The notes beneath the pieces were generated by a model. It ran no database searches and had not been told where the DNA came from. It was given only the letters and a program-made list of their open reading frames with translations. The position numbers and the translations under genes were made by a program. 64,000 nt of DNA from Pseudomonas sp. S35. GTDB lineage: Bacteria > Pseudomonadota > Gammaproteobacteria > Pseudomonadales > Pseudomonadaceae. Shown here piece after piece: positions 9,050 to 18,200 of this stretch; within the stretch, counting starts at the first letter, position 1; each line of letters opens with the position of its first letter. The stretch is taken from positions 2,790,001 through 2,854,000 of the forward strand of contig NZ_CP019431.1 of NCBI RefSeq assembly GCF_009866765.1, written 5' to 3'.

Positions 9050-9805
9050 ATGAAGATGGCAACGCCAACAGAATGGCAAGAACAGATCGAGCGGGTAGGT
9101 GCCAGAGTCGGCATACAACACGTTGACGTATTGCTCGACCAAACCGCCTGGGACAACTGCGCTATCCCTGCGATGAAAATGCTGAGACCAGACGTTCCAT
9201 GGTTCTCATTGTTCAGCGGCACGCCGGAAGAAAAACTCCTGGAGCAGGCGCCTTTGTTAATGCGCTTGGATCTTGCGCAGTGGAAACATAAAGCCTGGTT
9301 TGAAGAGCTGATAACCCGGTGCGCCACGGATGCTCGCTTGCTGGTGCTGATCTCACCGTTATCGTTTGATGCCCTGAGCCGTGCTCTACAAGTCCTCTTG
9401 CAAATCAAGTGGGGTGGTCAGGCGGGTCTGTTGCGTTATTACGACCCGCGCATCTTTCCGTTGTTAATGAACCGGATCCTCACGCATGAGCAACGTGCTG
9501 AATACTTAAGGCTCGCGAGCTATTGGGGCTGGCTGGACAGGGACGAGCAGCCGCATTGGCTGCAAGGTAACTGCCAGATGCACGAGGAGCATGTTCAAGT
9601 TGGCTCGGCCATGGACCTCAGTGATCAGCAATGCGATTTGATCGGTTGTATCAGTGATGCGCAGAACCTGCTGGTGGGTGGGAATTTTGATCACTTGGAA
9701 ACAAGCCAGGAATCAAGTTTCGCCACTTTGTACGCGTTTATCGTGCAAGCAAATGAGGACAATTATTTTGGTGATTTAACTGAATACGTAAGGGGGAAAT
9801 TGTGA
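9050..9805 (+). CDS. DUF4123-type T6SS effector adaptor/chaperone
   Basis: About 251 residues resembling DUF4123 (Tap/TEC) proteins, which load a specific effector onto its VgrG in the cytoplasm. Support comes from the family-like N-terminal pattern (a short stretch naming LLDQTAWDN, then PWFSLFSG and a central YYDPRIFPLL motif; the FYDPRV-type element is typical) and from its place directly after vgrG. ATG 9050 and ATG 9056 are both possible starts behind GAGAGGGGG; the second has better spacing. No signal peptide or membrane segment is seen. By position it should serve the Tle1 lipase at 11546. Base composition begins to turn AT-rich along this gene. Confidence 0.8.
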   Translation: MKMATPTEWQEQIERVGARVGIQHVDVLLDQTAWDNCAIPAMKMLRPDVPWFSLFSGTPEEKLLEQAPLLMRLDLAQWKHKAWFEELITRCATDARLLVLISPLSFDALSRALQVLLQIKWGGQAGLLRYYDPRIFPLLMNRILTHEQRAEYLRLASYWGWLDRDEQPHWLQGNCQMHEEHVQVGSAMDLSDQQCDLIGCISDAQNLLVGGNFDHLETSQESSFATLYAFIVQANEDNYFGDLTEYVRGKL

Positions 9806-9876
9806 GATTCAAATCCATACCATCGGATACACAGCGTATTCGGAATGCTGAATTCTTTACCAGGCAAGAGGTGGGT

Positions 9877-10305
9877 GTGCTTAAACGGTTGGCGTTGATC
9901 ATATTGTTTGGCCTGCTAACCACTGTTGCTGGCTGCGGAACACTCATGGAACGAGGTGAGCAGTCTAAATCTTATGGGCAGTCGGGCTATTACTACCTCG
10001 GCGTTCAATATGACTGGCGGCTGCTTACATTGAAGGGGCGCGGTGGCTACGACTATACTCCCATGTTTTGTTATCTAGGTGTGGTGTGCCCTTTTGCTAC
10101 GTTGCTCAGCATGCCGGCAGATTTTGTGGTCGATACCGTGATGTTGTATAGCGACCATCAAAACAAGCTTGCATGGGAGCGGGAACTCAATAGTTATTTT
10201 CGCGATAAGTATTGCCGCAACGAGGGTGGTCCGGATGAGGCTGAACTCAGAAGTCGGGATCTTGATGTGTCGTTCTGTTCGGGTGGAAGTAATTACGGGT
10301 TGTGA
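9877..10305 (+). CDS. Predicted YceK/YidQ-like lipoprotein in the effector cassette
   Basis: From GTG 9877 this is a 142-residue lipoprotein precursor: a short KR-containing n-region, a hydrophobic stretch and the lipobox VAGC followed by GTLMER. The mature part (YYYLGVQYDW, then MPADFVVDTVMLYSDH) resembles the small YceK/YidQ (DUF1375) lipoproteins of unknown function. AAGAGGT lies six bases before this start. A GTG at 9802, overlapping the previous stop behind AAGGGGG, would add 25 residues and make an unusually long n-region, but cannot be excluded. Lying between adaptor and immunity-like genes, it may be a further immunity or accessory protein. That role is inference only. Confidence 0.6.
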   Translation: MLKRLALIILFGLLTTVAGCGTLMERGEQSKSYGQSGYYYLGVQYDWRLLTLKGRGGYDYTPMFCYLGVVCPFATLLSMPADFVVDTVMLYSDHQNKLAWERELNSYFRDKYCRNEGGPDEAELRSRDLDVSFCSGGSNYGL

Positions 10306-10360
10306 GGCGATGCAACGTACAAGGGCGATAAATTTTCTTGCGCAGCGGAGGTTTCAGGTT

Positions 10361-10876
10361 ATGGGTTTATCAATAAGAAGGATGCTGTTGCGAAGTCTGT
10401 ACGGGTTTTTGGGAGTGTCGTTACTCGGATGTTCCTCTGCCGATAATGAAATGGCGGGAGGGAATATACGGGCAGTTAACCACACGTTGGGCGCAATTAA
10501 TTGGTTTTCTGTCAATGGCTATAGGGCACATGGTGGTGGGGGAAGTTCATGCTGCATTGTTATGCCGATTAAATGGCGGCCTGGGTTAAAAGCCCATATC
10601 GAGTGGGAGGTTGATCCGGATCCATTTGCTCCTTCGCCGCCTTTAGGGACAGACGAATTTAGATTGTTTATGCAGAAGCATCAAGCAAACTACCGTCGGC
10701 ACAGTGCCGTAGTGGACATTCCAGAGTGGTCAGGTACTGAGTCTTGTGGTTTGAAAGTGCATTTTTTGGTTTGTAATCAGATCAAAGTCACAACTTCTTG
10801 TTGGGGGTATGGTTCGCCCAATAATCCAATCAAAGAACCTAAGCAAATGAAGGAGCCGGCCGTATGTAAAAATTAA
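10361..10876 (+). CDS. DUF3304-like lipoprotein, probable T6SS lipase immunity protein, copy 1
   Basis: A 171-residue lipoprotein precursor with a signal peptide ending in the lipobox LLGC. The mature part has DUF3304-like features: an AVNHT motif near its start, VNGYRAHGGGGSSCC, PIKWRPGLKA and a later VHFLVCN strand. Such lipoproteins are often found beside T6SS lipase genes, where a periplasmic, membrane-anchored protein blocks toxin reaching the cell from siblings. GGAGG lies nine bases before ATG 10361; the open frame extends further upstream without a convincing start. It is a tandem duplicate of the gene at 11046 and lies before the Tle1 gene. The family call is fair; immunity is inferred from context. 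Confidence 0.7.
   Translation: MGLSIRRMLLRSLYGFLGVSLLGCSSADNEMAGGNIRAVNHTLGAINWFSVNGYRAHGGGGSSCCIVMPIKWRPGLKAHIEWEVDPDPFAPSPPLGTDEFRLFMQKHQANYRRHSAVVDIPEWSGTESCGLKVHFLVCNQIKVTTSCWGYGSPNNPIKEPKQMKEPAVCKN
10427..10860 (+). repeat. Tandem duplication unit, copy 1
   Basis: First copy of a duplicated immunity-like gene, offset by about 676 bases from copy 2. Two blocks are nearly identical at DNA level: about 10427-10631 (a handful of mismatches) and about 10717-10860. They are separated by a diverged stretch covering roughly residues 88-118. The signal peptide regions differ. Confidence 0.9.
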
Positions 10877-11045
10877 GATTCAATTCGATTGTAAGAAGTG
10901 GTTTTTCTGGTTGGCGGTGGTGCCTAAGGAGTGTAGATGATGAAGGTTTGTGTTGTTTTGTAGAGAGCATGAAAAGAATTTTTTGCTAGAGGGCTTTTTC
11001 ATGGCGTTTGCGTTGGATTTAGAGGGTGGCAGATTAGTAAGGCTA

Positions 11046-11558
11046 ATGATTATGAAGGTTATAAGACTGGGTGTGTACGCCTTTTTTGGACTGGCGTTGT
11101 TTGGATGTTCTTCTGCCGATAATGAAATGGCGGGAGGGAATATACGGGCAGTTAACCACACGTTGGGCGCAATTAATTGGTTTTCGGTCAATGGCTATAG
11201 GGCGCATGGTGGTGGTGGAAGTTCATGCTGCATTGTTATGCCGATTAAATGGCGGCCTGGGTTAAAAGCCTATGTCGAGTGGGAGGTTGATCCGGATCCT
11301 TTTGCATATTCAAAATGGCCCCCGTTAGGAACGGATGGTTATCGAGCCGCTCAAGCTAAACACAAAGATAATTATCGACGCAATAAAGTTGTAGTTGATA
11401 TTCCTGAGTGGTCGGGTACTGAGTCTTGTGGTTTAAAAGTGCATTTTTTGGTTTGTAATCAGATTAAAGTCACAACTTCTTGTTGGGGTTATGGTTCACC
11501 GAAAAACCCAATTAAAGAACCTAAGCAAATGAAGGAGCCCTCTATATGTCCACAATAA
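11046..11558 (+). CDS. DUF3304-like lipoprotein, probable T6SS lipase immunity protein, copy 2
   Basis: About 170 residues from ATG 11046 (or ATG 11052), a signal peptide ending in the lipobox LFGC, and a mature part sharing a run of more than 50 identical residues with copy 1. The C-terminal third is also nearly the same. The parts that differ are the signal peptide and a central segment after DPDPFA, where this copy reads YSKWPP. The gene overlaps the start of the Tle1 effector gene by 13 bases, and AAGGAG for the effector lies inside it, so the two are translationally coupled. It is therefore the best candidate for the cognate immunity protein. DNA here is much richer in AT than the T6SS core genes. 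Confidence 0.7.
   Translation: MIMKVIRLGVYAFFGLALFGCSSADNEMAGGNIRAVNHTLGAINWFSVNGYRAHGGGGSSCCIVMPIKWRPGLKAYVEWEVDPDPFAYSKWPPLGTDGYRAAQAKHKDNYRRNKVVVDIPEWSGTESCGLKVHFLVCNQIKVTTSCWGYGSPKNPIKEPKQMKEPSICPQ
11103..11540 (+). repeat. Tandem duplication unit, copy 2
   Basis: Second copy of the duplicated immunity-like gene; near-identical blocks at about 11103-11310 and 11397-11540 match copy 1 at 10427-10631 and 10717-10860. Even synonymous positions are mostly the same within the blocks, which suggests recent duplication or gene conversion. Confidence 0.9.
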
Positions 11559-13891
11559 AAAAAGAGCCCAATAGTAGTGTTTGGGTTCCTCCTGGTTTTC
11601 CATTGGGTGGCCGTTTTCCGACGAGAATGCTGGTCGTGTCTGATAACTACGAGAAGCAAACTCGTGAGGAAAATTTTTTTCGTCAAGGTGTTAATGCAAG
11701 AGGTCAAAGGCGACATTCTGAATGCTGTCATAGCTTGCATATTAGTCTTTTTTTTGATGGTACTAATAATAATGATGAAAACGATACCAAGAAAAATCAT
11801 CCGAGCAATATCGCCAAGCTCTATCACGCATCAATTCAAGATGATGAGGCCATGATGTCAGGTTATTTTTCTTATTACATGCCAGGTGTCGGCACCCCTT
11901 TTCCCGAAATTGGCGAGTTGGACTACAGCGAAAGCGGGCTTCAATATGCCACAGGTGGTGAAGATCGCATCAATTGGGCATTGGTGCAGGTAGCCAGCGC
12001 ACTGTCATTTGCACTTAACAATAAAAAAGAAATAGATAACGCCGTTGCCAAAACCATGGTCGACGCCATGAGCACTTGGAAGGCTCCGCTGATGAGTGCG
12101 CTGGGGCGGGGTAATCGCCGACGGACGATAAACAGTTTTTTAGCCACGTTGCAGGGCAAAACGGAATTGGCCAAGCCTCGCGTGCTGGGCGTCAAACTGT
12201 TTGTGTACGGCTTCTCACGGGGAGCAGCCGAAGCCCGTACCTTTGTGACCTGGTTGAGCCAGTTGTTCGACACCCCGCCTGGAGCAACGCAGCCCGATCA
12301 AAGCCTGATCGGTTTGCCCGTCAGCGTCGAGTTTCTCGGCGTACTGGACACCGTGGCCTCGGTGGGCATTGCCCATGCGGCACCTTTTTTTGCCGGGCAT
12401 ATGGATTGGGCTGATGACAGCCAGTTGCTGCCGGATGCGCAGCGTTTTCCGAAGTTGGTCAAGTGTTGTCGGCATTTTGTCGCGGGCTTTGAACAGCGCT
12501 CGTGTTTCCCGTTGGACTCTATCCGTAACGAGGACGGTAGCTACCCGGAAAATACTTATGAAGTGGTCTACCCAGGCGTACATTCTGACGTGGGCGGCGG
12601 ATACCCGAAGAATGATCAGGGTAAAGCCCGTGGCGGTACCCAACAGTTGGTTTCTCAGATTGTCCTACATGATTTGTATGCCGCTGCTTTTGCGGTGGGT
12701 GCGCCGTTGCAGGTACCTGAGGCCGTATTGCCGAAGACGCTGCTTACTCAGCGGCTATGGCGCGTTATGTCTGAGGCGACTAATACGGAATTTGATATCA
12801 GCCCTCTCATAATCGAACGCTTCAACGCCTGGCGAAACAAAACCCTCCCAAGCATCGCTGCCGAAAAATCAACCAACACCCCCCCGTGGGAGTACACCCC
12901 GCAACGTCTCAACACCACTGTAGAAGAAACCCTGGCCGATCAACTGGGTTGGATCACGGGCTGGCGCATTGGTCGTTATGTCAATGACGAGCAAGATGAC
13001 AACGACAGTTTCAAGCGCCAGCCATTCTTCACCCAGGCCAACGAGGCGACGCCTTACCGGCAAAATGAGGACCGCAAGCAATATGAAAAAAACAAGGTAA
13101 ACGCTGCGAAAGCACGCGTGACTAACCCTCAGTTCCCCGGCCCACCGATCTATGAACCCCAGATCGATCAGACCCAGCTCAGCCAGGCTGCGGCTGAGTT
13201 CAAGTCTGATTACCTGGGCAGGAAACGTGAGCAAACCAGCCTGGCCGGTACCGTCACCGATGTGTGGCTGCGCGATGCGGTCTATCTGCTCAATGAGGAT
13301 GATGAAACCAAGGATCACGCGGCCCTCAGCGCGGAGGGCAAGCGCCGCAGTGAGCAGCTGTTCCGTGACAGCCAAGGCACGCCCAGTGCTGATCCCGATA
13401 TGGCCTTGCTGGTGGCGTTGTTCGATGATCAGGTACACGACTCACGTGCATGGTTCATGTACGACACACTGAAAACCCGGGAGATGTGGGCGGGTTACTT
13501 CTTTTATCGCATGACCTATTTCGGCAACGACAACAGTCGGGATCTCTCGCCAGTGGTGGTGGCCGGCCGGGTGCTGGGTGTGGCGATGCTGGCCGGAGCG
13601 ACGGTATACGGCATCAAGCGAAAAGGCGTGGCGGGTGGGCTGGGTGGGTTGGCTGTCGGTATCGGCGGGGCGACCATCGGTTATCAGGTCATCGACAAGG
13701 CACGCGGCGTGGTGCTGCCGTTCTTGCCGGGCGCCGAGCAACTCCTGCAACCGACCGCCCATGTGGGTCAGGTGGCGGCCGAGCTCAAACGCCAGATTGC
13801 ACAGGATGATTACCTGCAACGCATCGAGCAGACCAGCGCCATGTTGCGCAAGGCCGGCAGTTTGTTCGAGCTCGATGGCGGGGTGGTCTGA
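11546..13891 (+). CDS. tle1: Tle1-type T6SS phospholipase effector (DUF2235 hydrolase)
   Basis: A 781-residue alpha/beta hydrolase of the DUF2235 family, the class that contains Tle1 phospholipase A effectors, which attack membrane phospholipids of rival bacteria from the periplasm. Visible marks are the FFDGTNNN opening motif (Asp near residue 71), the nucleophile elbow GFSRG with Ser224, and PGVHSDVGGGY with His346 and Asp348. A glycine-rich hydrophobic stretch around residues 670-715 near the C-terminus may interact with membrane. No signal peptide is present, as expected for a VgrG-delivered toxin. The N-terminal part (to about 12.05 kb) is AT-rich and the rest is GC-rich, so the gene itself looks mosaic. 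It lies between immunity-like genes and a PAAR gene. Confidence 0.88.
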   Translation: MSTIKKEPNSSVWVPPGFPLGGRFPTRMLVVSDNYEKQTREENFFRQGVNARGQRRHSECCHSLHISLFFDGTNNNDENDTKKNHPSNIAKLYHASIQDDEAMMSGYFSYYMPGVGTPFPEIGELDYSESGLQYATGGEDRINWALVQVASALSFALNNKKEIDNAVAKTMVDAMSTWKAPLMSALGRGNRRRTINSFLATLQGKTELAKPRVLGVKLFVYGFSRGAAEARTFVTWLSQLFDTPPGATQPDQSLIGLPVSVEFLGVLDTVASVGIAHAAPFFAGHMDWADDSQLLPDAQRFPKLVKCCRHFVAGFEQRSCFPLDSIRNEDGSYPENTYEVVYPGVHSDVGGGYPKNDQGKARGGTQQLVSQIVLHDLYAAAFAVGAPLQVPEAVLPKTLLTQRLWRVMSEATNTEFDISPLIIERFNAWRNKTLPSIAAEKSTNTPPWEYTPQRLNTTVEETLADQLGWITGWRIGRYVNDEQDDNDSFKRQPFFTQANEATPYRQNEDRKQYEKNKVNAAKARVTNPQFPGPPIYEPQIDQTQLSQAAAEFKSDYLGRKREQTSLAGTVTDVWLRDAVYLLNEDDETKDHAALSAEGKRRSEQLFRDSQGTPSADPDMALLVALFDDQVHDSRAWFMYDTLKTREMWAGYFFYRMTYFGNDNSRDLSPVVVAGRVLGVAMLAGATVYGIKRKGVAGGLGGLAVGIGGATIGYQVIDKARGVVLPFLPGAEQLLQPTAHVGQVAAELKRQIAQDDYLQRIEQTSAMLRKAGSLFELDGGVV

Positions 13892-14154
13892 TGCTGCCTC
13901 TCATACGCGTGGGTGACGCGCTGCAGCCCTTTGGCGGCGAAGTCCTGGAGGGGCATTACGAAGCCTTCGGTAAACCGGTGGCCTGCGTGGATGATCAAGC
14001 CCGCTGCAATCTGCATGGCATGACGCGCATCGCCGAAGGCGCTTCAGGTTCCACCATGGACGGCAGACCGGTGGCGCTGCACGGTCATCGTTGTGCCTGT
14101 GGTTGCGAGTTAGTCAGCAGCCTAGCGGCCAGCTTGATGACGGTTGCGCCATGA
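13891..14154 (+). CDS. PAAR-domain spike-tip protein
   Basis: A compact 87-residue PAAR protein. PAAR proteins sharpen the VgrG tip and can carry effectors. It has IRVGDAL at the start, a GKPVACVDD segment, and the metal-site style residues HGMTRI ... ALHGHRCACGCEL near the end (His and Cys residues suited to binding zinc). It overlaps the Tle1 stop by one base and the next gene by four (ATGA). The short length leaves no room for a toxin extension. Together with vgrG and the DUF4123 adaptor it completes a delivery set for the lipase. Confidence 0.85.
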   Translation: MLPLIRVGDALQPFGGEVLEGHYEAFGKPVACVDDQARCNLHGMTRIAEGASGSTMDGRPVALHGHRCACGCELVSSLAASLMTVAP

Positions 14155-15278
14155 ACCGTCCTCCTGAATATCCGGATTTTATCGAGCCGAGCGAGCCGCG
14201 CTGGCGCCGCTGGTGGCTGGGGTTCGGGCTGCTGTTTGGGTTGCAATCGGCGGTCCTGTTGATCCTGTGGCCCAACGAGCAGCGGAACCTGGAACGTTGG
14301 CTTTGGAGCGCGGTGCTGCCGCTGGGTTGGGCACTGTTGTTGGCGCTGCGCGTACTGGTGCGGCAGATCGAACTGTTCAACCGCAAGGTGTACTTGCGCA
14401 CACGGCAAGCGGCTGCCGAGGTGTGGTGGCGGCGACGTTGCCTGGGGTTGCCGGTGCAGGATGTGGTGTTGCTGGGGCCGGCAGGCGACGTGCAAACGCA
14501 TTACCTGAGCATGATGAAAGACGTCCCGCTGGCTATCCCTTGCTCGATACCCGGTACCACGCAGCCCCTGCTGCGCTGCCCCTTGTCGTTGAGCGTGATC
14601 ACCGAACGTGAGACGGCGCTGGCGCGGCATCTCGCGCGTTTAACCTTGGCGCTTCCGGACCGGTCCGAATGTTGGCCGCAGCTTCGGGCGATTGCCTGGG
14701 TAGGGGATGAGAGCAGCCATGCCGCGTTCGTGGAGACGTTGGCCCGTGCGGAAGTGGCATTGCCTGAGGCGCGTTTGCCCTTGCACAACCTGGCCGACCT
14801 GGATGACCTGATCGATACCTTCTACCGCGATTTTCGTGGCGAGGACGACTGGCTGTTGTGCGCCGGTGTGGTGTCGGTGGCGCACGCCGAAGAGGGAGAT
14901 CTACCAGGGGAGGCGGGTTTTGCCTGGCGGGTAAGTTGGCAGGGGCGGCAGTTGTTGCATCGCGGTGAATACCTGGCAAGCGAGTCGCCCGCCGAGGTGT
15001 GCGCGCAGGTGCAGCGTTATGCGGCGTTGGATGCACCGCCGACTCATTGCCTGGCCTTGGATAGCACCAGCCAGCAAGGATTTTTGGCTGGCGGCTGGTC
15101 GGCGGTCGAGCATCAGTTGGCTGGGCAATGGGGCGTGCTGGCGGATTTGACGCCGTTTATCGGGATGTCCCTGGCATTGCTGCAAGCCGGGGAGGCTGGT
15201 CAGCCATGTGGTTGGCTGAGCCAGGATGGAACCAAGCGATTAGCGATGGGAGTGGCGATGCCTTATGGCAAACGTTAA
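14151..15278 (+). CDS. T6SS-associated membrane protein of unknown function
   Basis: 375 residues from ATG 14151, which overlaps the PAAR stop. Two hydrophobic segments lie near the N-terminus (about residues 22-42 and 55-75); a predicted cytoplasmic or soluble part follows. I see no catalytic motif and do not recognise a named family. It overlaps tssM by 14 bases, and a protein of this size directly before tssM is seen in some Pseudomonas T6SS loci, so a role near the TssM complex is plausible but unproven. Codon use and GC content match the T6SS core rather than the AT-rich cassette, so it belongs to the core operon. Confidence 0.65.
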   Translation: MNRPPEYPDFIEPSEPRWRRWWLGFGLLFGLQSAVLLILWPNEQRNLERWLWSAVLPLGWALLLALRVLVRQIELFNRKVYLRTRQAAAEVWWRRRCLGLPVQDVVLLGPAGDVQTHYLSMMKDVPLAIPCSIPGTTQPLLRCPLSLSVITERETALARHLARLTLALPDRSECWPQLRAIAWVGDESSHAAFVETLARAEVALPEARLPLHNLADLDDLIDTFYRDFRGEDDWLLCAGVVSVAHAEEGDLPGEAGFAWRVSWQGRQLLHRGEYLASESPAEVCAQVQRYAALDAPPTHCLALDSTSQQGFLAGGWSAVEHQLAGQWGVLADLTPFIGMSLALLQAGEAGQPCGWLSQDGTKRLAMGVAMPYGKR

Positions 15279-18200
15279 GGACGTTGGAAAAGGCTCTTTG
15301 GTACGCGTGGGATTGGGCTATGTGCTGATCATGACGCTGCTGGTGCTGCTGGGAGCCCTGCTGTATGGCCTGTGCAGCGATTACTTGGGCTGGCCGAAGG
15401 TTTCGATCAAGCAGTTGGCGCTGTTGAGCCTGGGGGTGTGGTTCGCACTCTGCTGGTTGTGTCCGGTCATTCTGCTGGCGTGGGACCGTTTGGCGGTTCG
15501 CCAGGCACTGCGGATGGTAAGCCTGGCCGTTGAAGTGCCGACCCAGCCATTGGGCCCGGAATCGAAATCGCCAGATGCGCCAGATGCGCCAGAGGTGGGC
15601 AAGCTGCGTACCCATTTGCGCCATCGCAACGGCCTCTTCTGGCGCCCCAAAACCCGCCTATTGCTGGTCATCGGCGAACCCACAAAAATCGAAGCCGTCG
15701 CCCCAACCCTGACCAAGCGCTTCTGGCTGGAAGGCCAACGCACCGTTCTGCTCTGGGGCGGCAGTGCCCAGGCGGCGTTGGATCAATCATTCCCCGAGCG
15801 CTGGGAGGGTCTGAGCCGCGGGCGTGCGCTGGACGGGGTGGTCTGGGCGCTGGACAAAACCCAGGCCGCCGACGATGCGGCGATGGGCGCGGGTGTGCGT
15901 CAGTTGCAACGCCTGGCCAAACGCCTTGGCTGGCAATTGCCGTTGTACCTGTGGCAGGTCTGCGACAGCCAATGGCTTCAGGCCGGGCGCAAGACGCAGC
16001 CGGTCGGCTGCCATTTGCCTGCTCGCTTTACGCCGGCGATGCTGGAAAATGCGCTGGCGCGTCTAGTTGCGCCGTTGCGCCGCGAGGGCCTGGCGCAGAT
16101 GAGCGAGGTCATGAACCATGACTTCCTGCTGCGCTTGTCGCGGGATATGCAGGGCGAGGGCATTGGCCGTTGGCGTCACACCCTGACGCCCCTGGCCGGC
16201 GAGTTGGCCGCGGGTGTGCCGTTGCGTGGGGTGTGGTTCAGTCTGCCGGTGTTGCCGATCAACAACATGCCCGAACATTTCTGGCCGGTGGATGCCGCCT
16301 GGCAGGGTGTTCTCGATGACAAGCCCCTCAACCACCGTCGATTCGGCTGGAGCGCGCCGCGAATCGGGTATGCGCTGGCCCTCGGCGTGGCCATGCTGTG
16401 GAGCGCAGGGCTGCTGTTGTCTTTTATCAGCAACCGCGCGCAGATCCAGCAGGTGCAAGCCTCAATTGAGGCCTTGCAGCACGCTTGCGATGCTGATGAA
16501 CAGCTCTTGGCCCTTAACGAACTGGTCCGCGAATTGGCGCGTTTGGATGATCGCGTTCAACACGGTGCGCCGTGGTATCAGCGTTTCGGTCTGAATCAAA
16601 ACCCCGCGCTGCTGGCAACGCTGTGGCCACGCTACGTCGAGGCCAACAACCGCCTGATCCGCGACCCGGCCGCCGCCGCTCTTCGTCAGCAGCTCAACGG
16701 GCTGGTCAAGCTAGCCCCGGACAACCCCGAACGTGCCGTGCGCGCCCGTGAGGCCTACGACCCGCTCAAGGCCTACCTGATGATGGCGCGTCCGGACAAA
16801 ACTGATGCCGATCTGTTGGTCAAAACCCTGGGCAACGTTGAGTCCTCCCGCCCAGGTGTTAAGCCAGGTGTTTGGCATACCCAGTCGCCCACGCTTTGGC
16901 GATTCTACGCCGAGCACCTGGCCGCCAACCCAGCCTGGCGCATCGAGCCTGACACGCGGCTGGTCGCGCATGCGCGGCAGATCCTGCTGGGCCAACTGGG
17001 CCAGCGCAATGCCGAGGCCAACCTGTACCAACAGTTGCTCAATGACACCACCACTCACTATCCGGCCCTGGACCTGCACCAACTGGTCGGCGACACCGAT
17101 GCCTTCGCGCTGTTCTCCACCGATGCCAGCGTGCCTGGCGTCTTTTCCCGGCAGGCCTGGGAGGGCCAGGTGCGCAGAGCGATCGATGACATCGCCGACG
17201 CCCGCCGTGAGGAAATCGACTGGGTCCTCAGCGATCAACCCGCCGACATCGACACCCGATTGAGCCCCGACCAGCTTCGCAAAAGGCTAACCGAGCGCTA
17301 CTTCCAGGACTACGCCAGCGCTTGGCTGGACCTGCTCAACAGTCTGCGCTGGCAGCCGGCCGCGAGCCTTGACGAGTCCATCGACCAGTTGACGCTGATG
17401 AGCGATGTGCGCCAATCGCCGCTGATTGCGCTGATCAATACCGTGGCCTATCAAGCGCAGGCTGGCACTCGCACCGAGGCCTTGGCTGACTCCCTGGTGG
17501 CATCCGCACACAAGCTGATCGGCCAGGACAAGGTTGCGGTGCACGAAATCAAGGGCCCGCTGGTGGCGACCTTCGGCCCGTTGTTGGCACTGCTGGATAA
17601 GAACAACACGGACGGCCTGAGCCTCCAGGCATTCCTCACCCAAGTGACGCGAGTGCGCTTAAAACTCCAGCAAGTCAGCACCGCACCCGATCCGCTGGAG
17701 ATGACCCAGGCCCTGGCGCAAACCGTGTTTCAAGGCCGCCGTGTTGAGCTGACCGACACCCAAGCCTACGGCAGCCTGCTGGCCGCCAGCCTGGGCGCGC
17801 AGTGGAGCGGGGCGGCGCAGACGCTGTTCGTGCAGCCGCTGGAACAGGCCTGGCAGCGGGTCTTGCAACCGTCCGCCGCCGGCCTGAACAGCCAGTGGCA
17901 GCGCTCCATCGTCAAACCGTGGAACGCGGCCTTCGCCAGCCGCTACCCGTTTGCAGCCACGGCCAGCGACGCCTCGTTGCCGATGCTGGGGCAGATGATC
18001 CGCGCGGACTCCGGGCGCATCGAGCAGTTTCTGCAACGGCAACTGAGCGGTGTATTGCGCAAGGAGGGCAGCCAGTGGGTCGCCGATCCACACCACAGCC
18101 AGGGCCTGCGTTTCAACCCGCAATTTCTCGGCGCCATCAACCAGCTCAGCAACCTTGCCGATGTGCTCTACACCGACGGCGGCATGGGCCTGAGTTTCGA

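Noticed and set aside
10950..11045. Upstream extension of the second DUF3304-like gene
   Set aside because: The frame is open, but a lipobox and signal peptide place the start at 11046 or 11052; the extension would bury the signal peptide.
15570..15600. Short tandem repeat (PDAPDAPE) in tssM
   Set aside because: Two copies of nine bases in a linker; too short to carry meaning.
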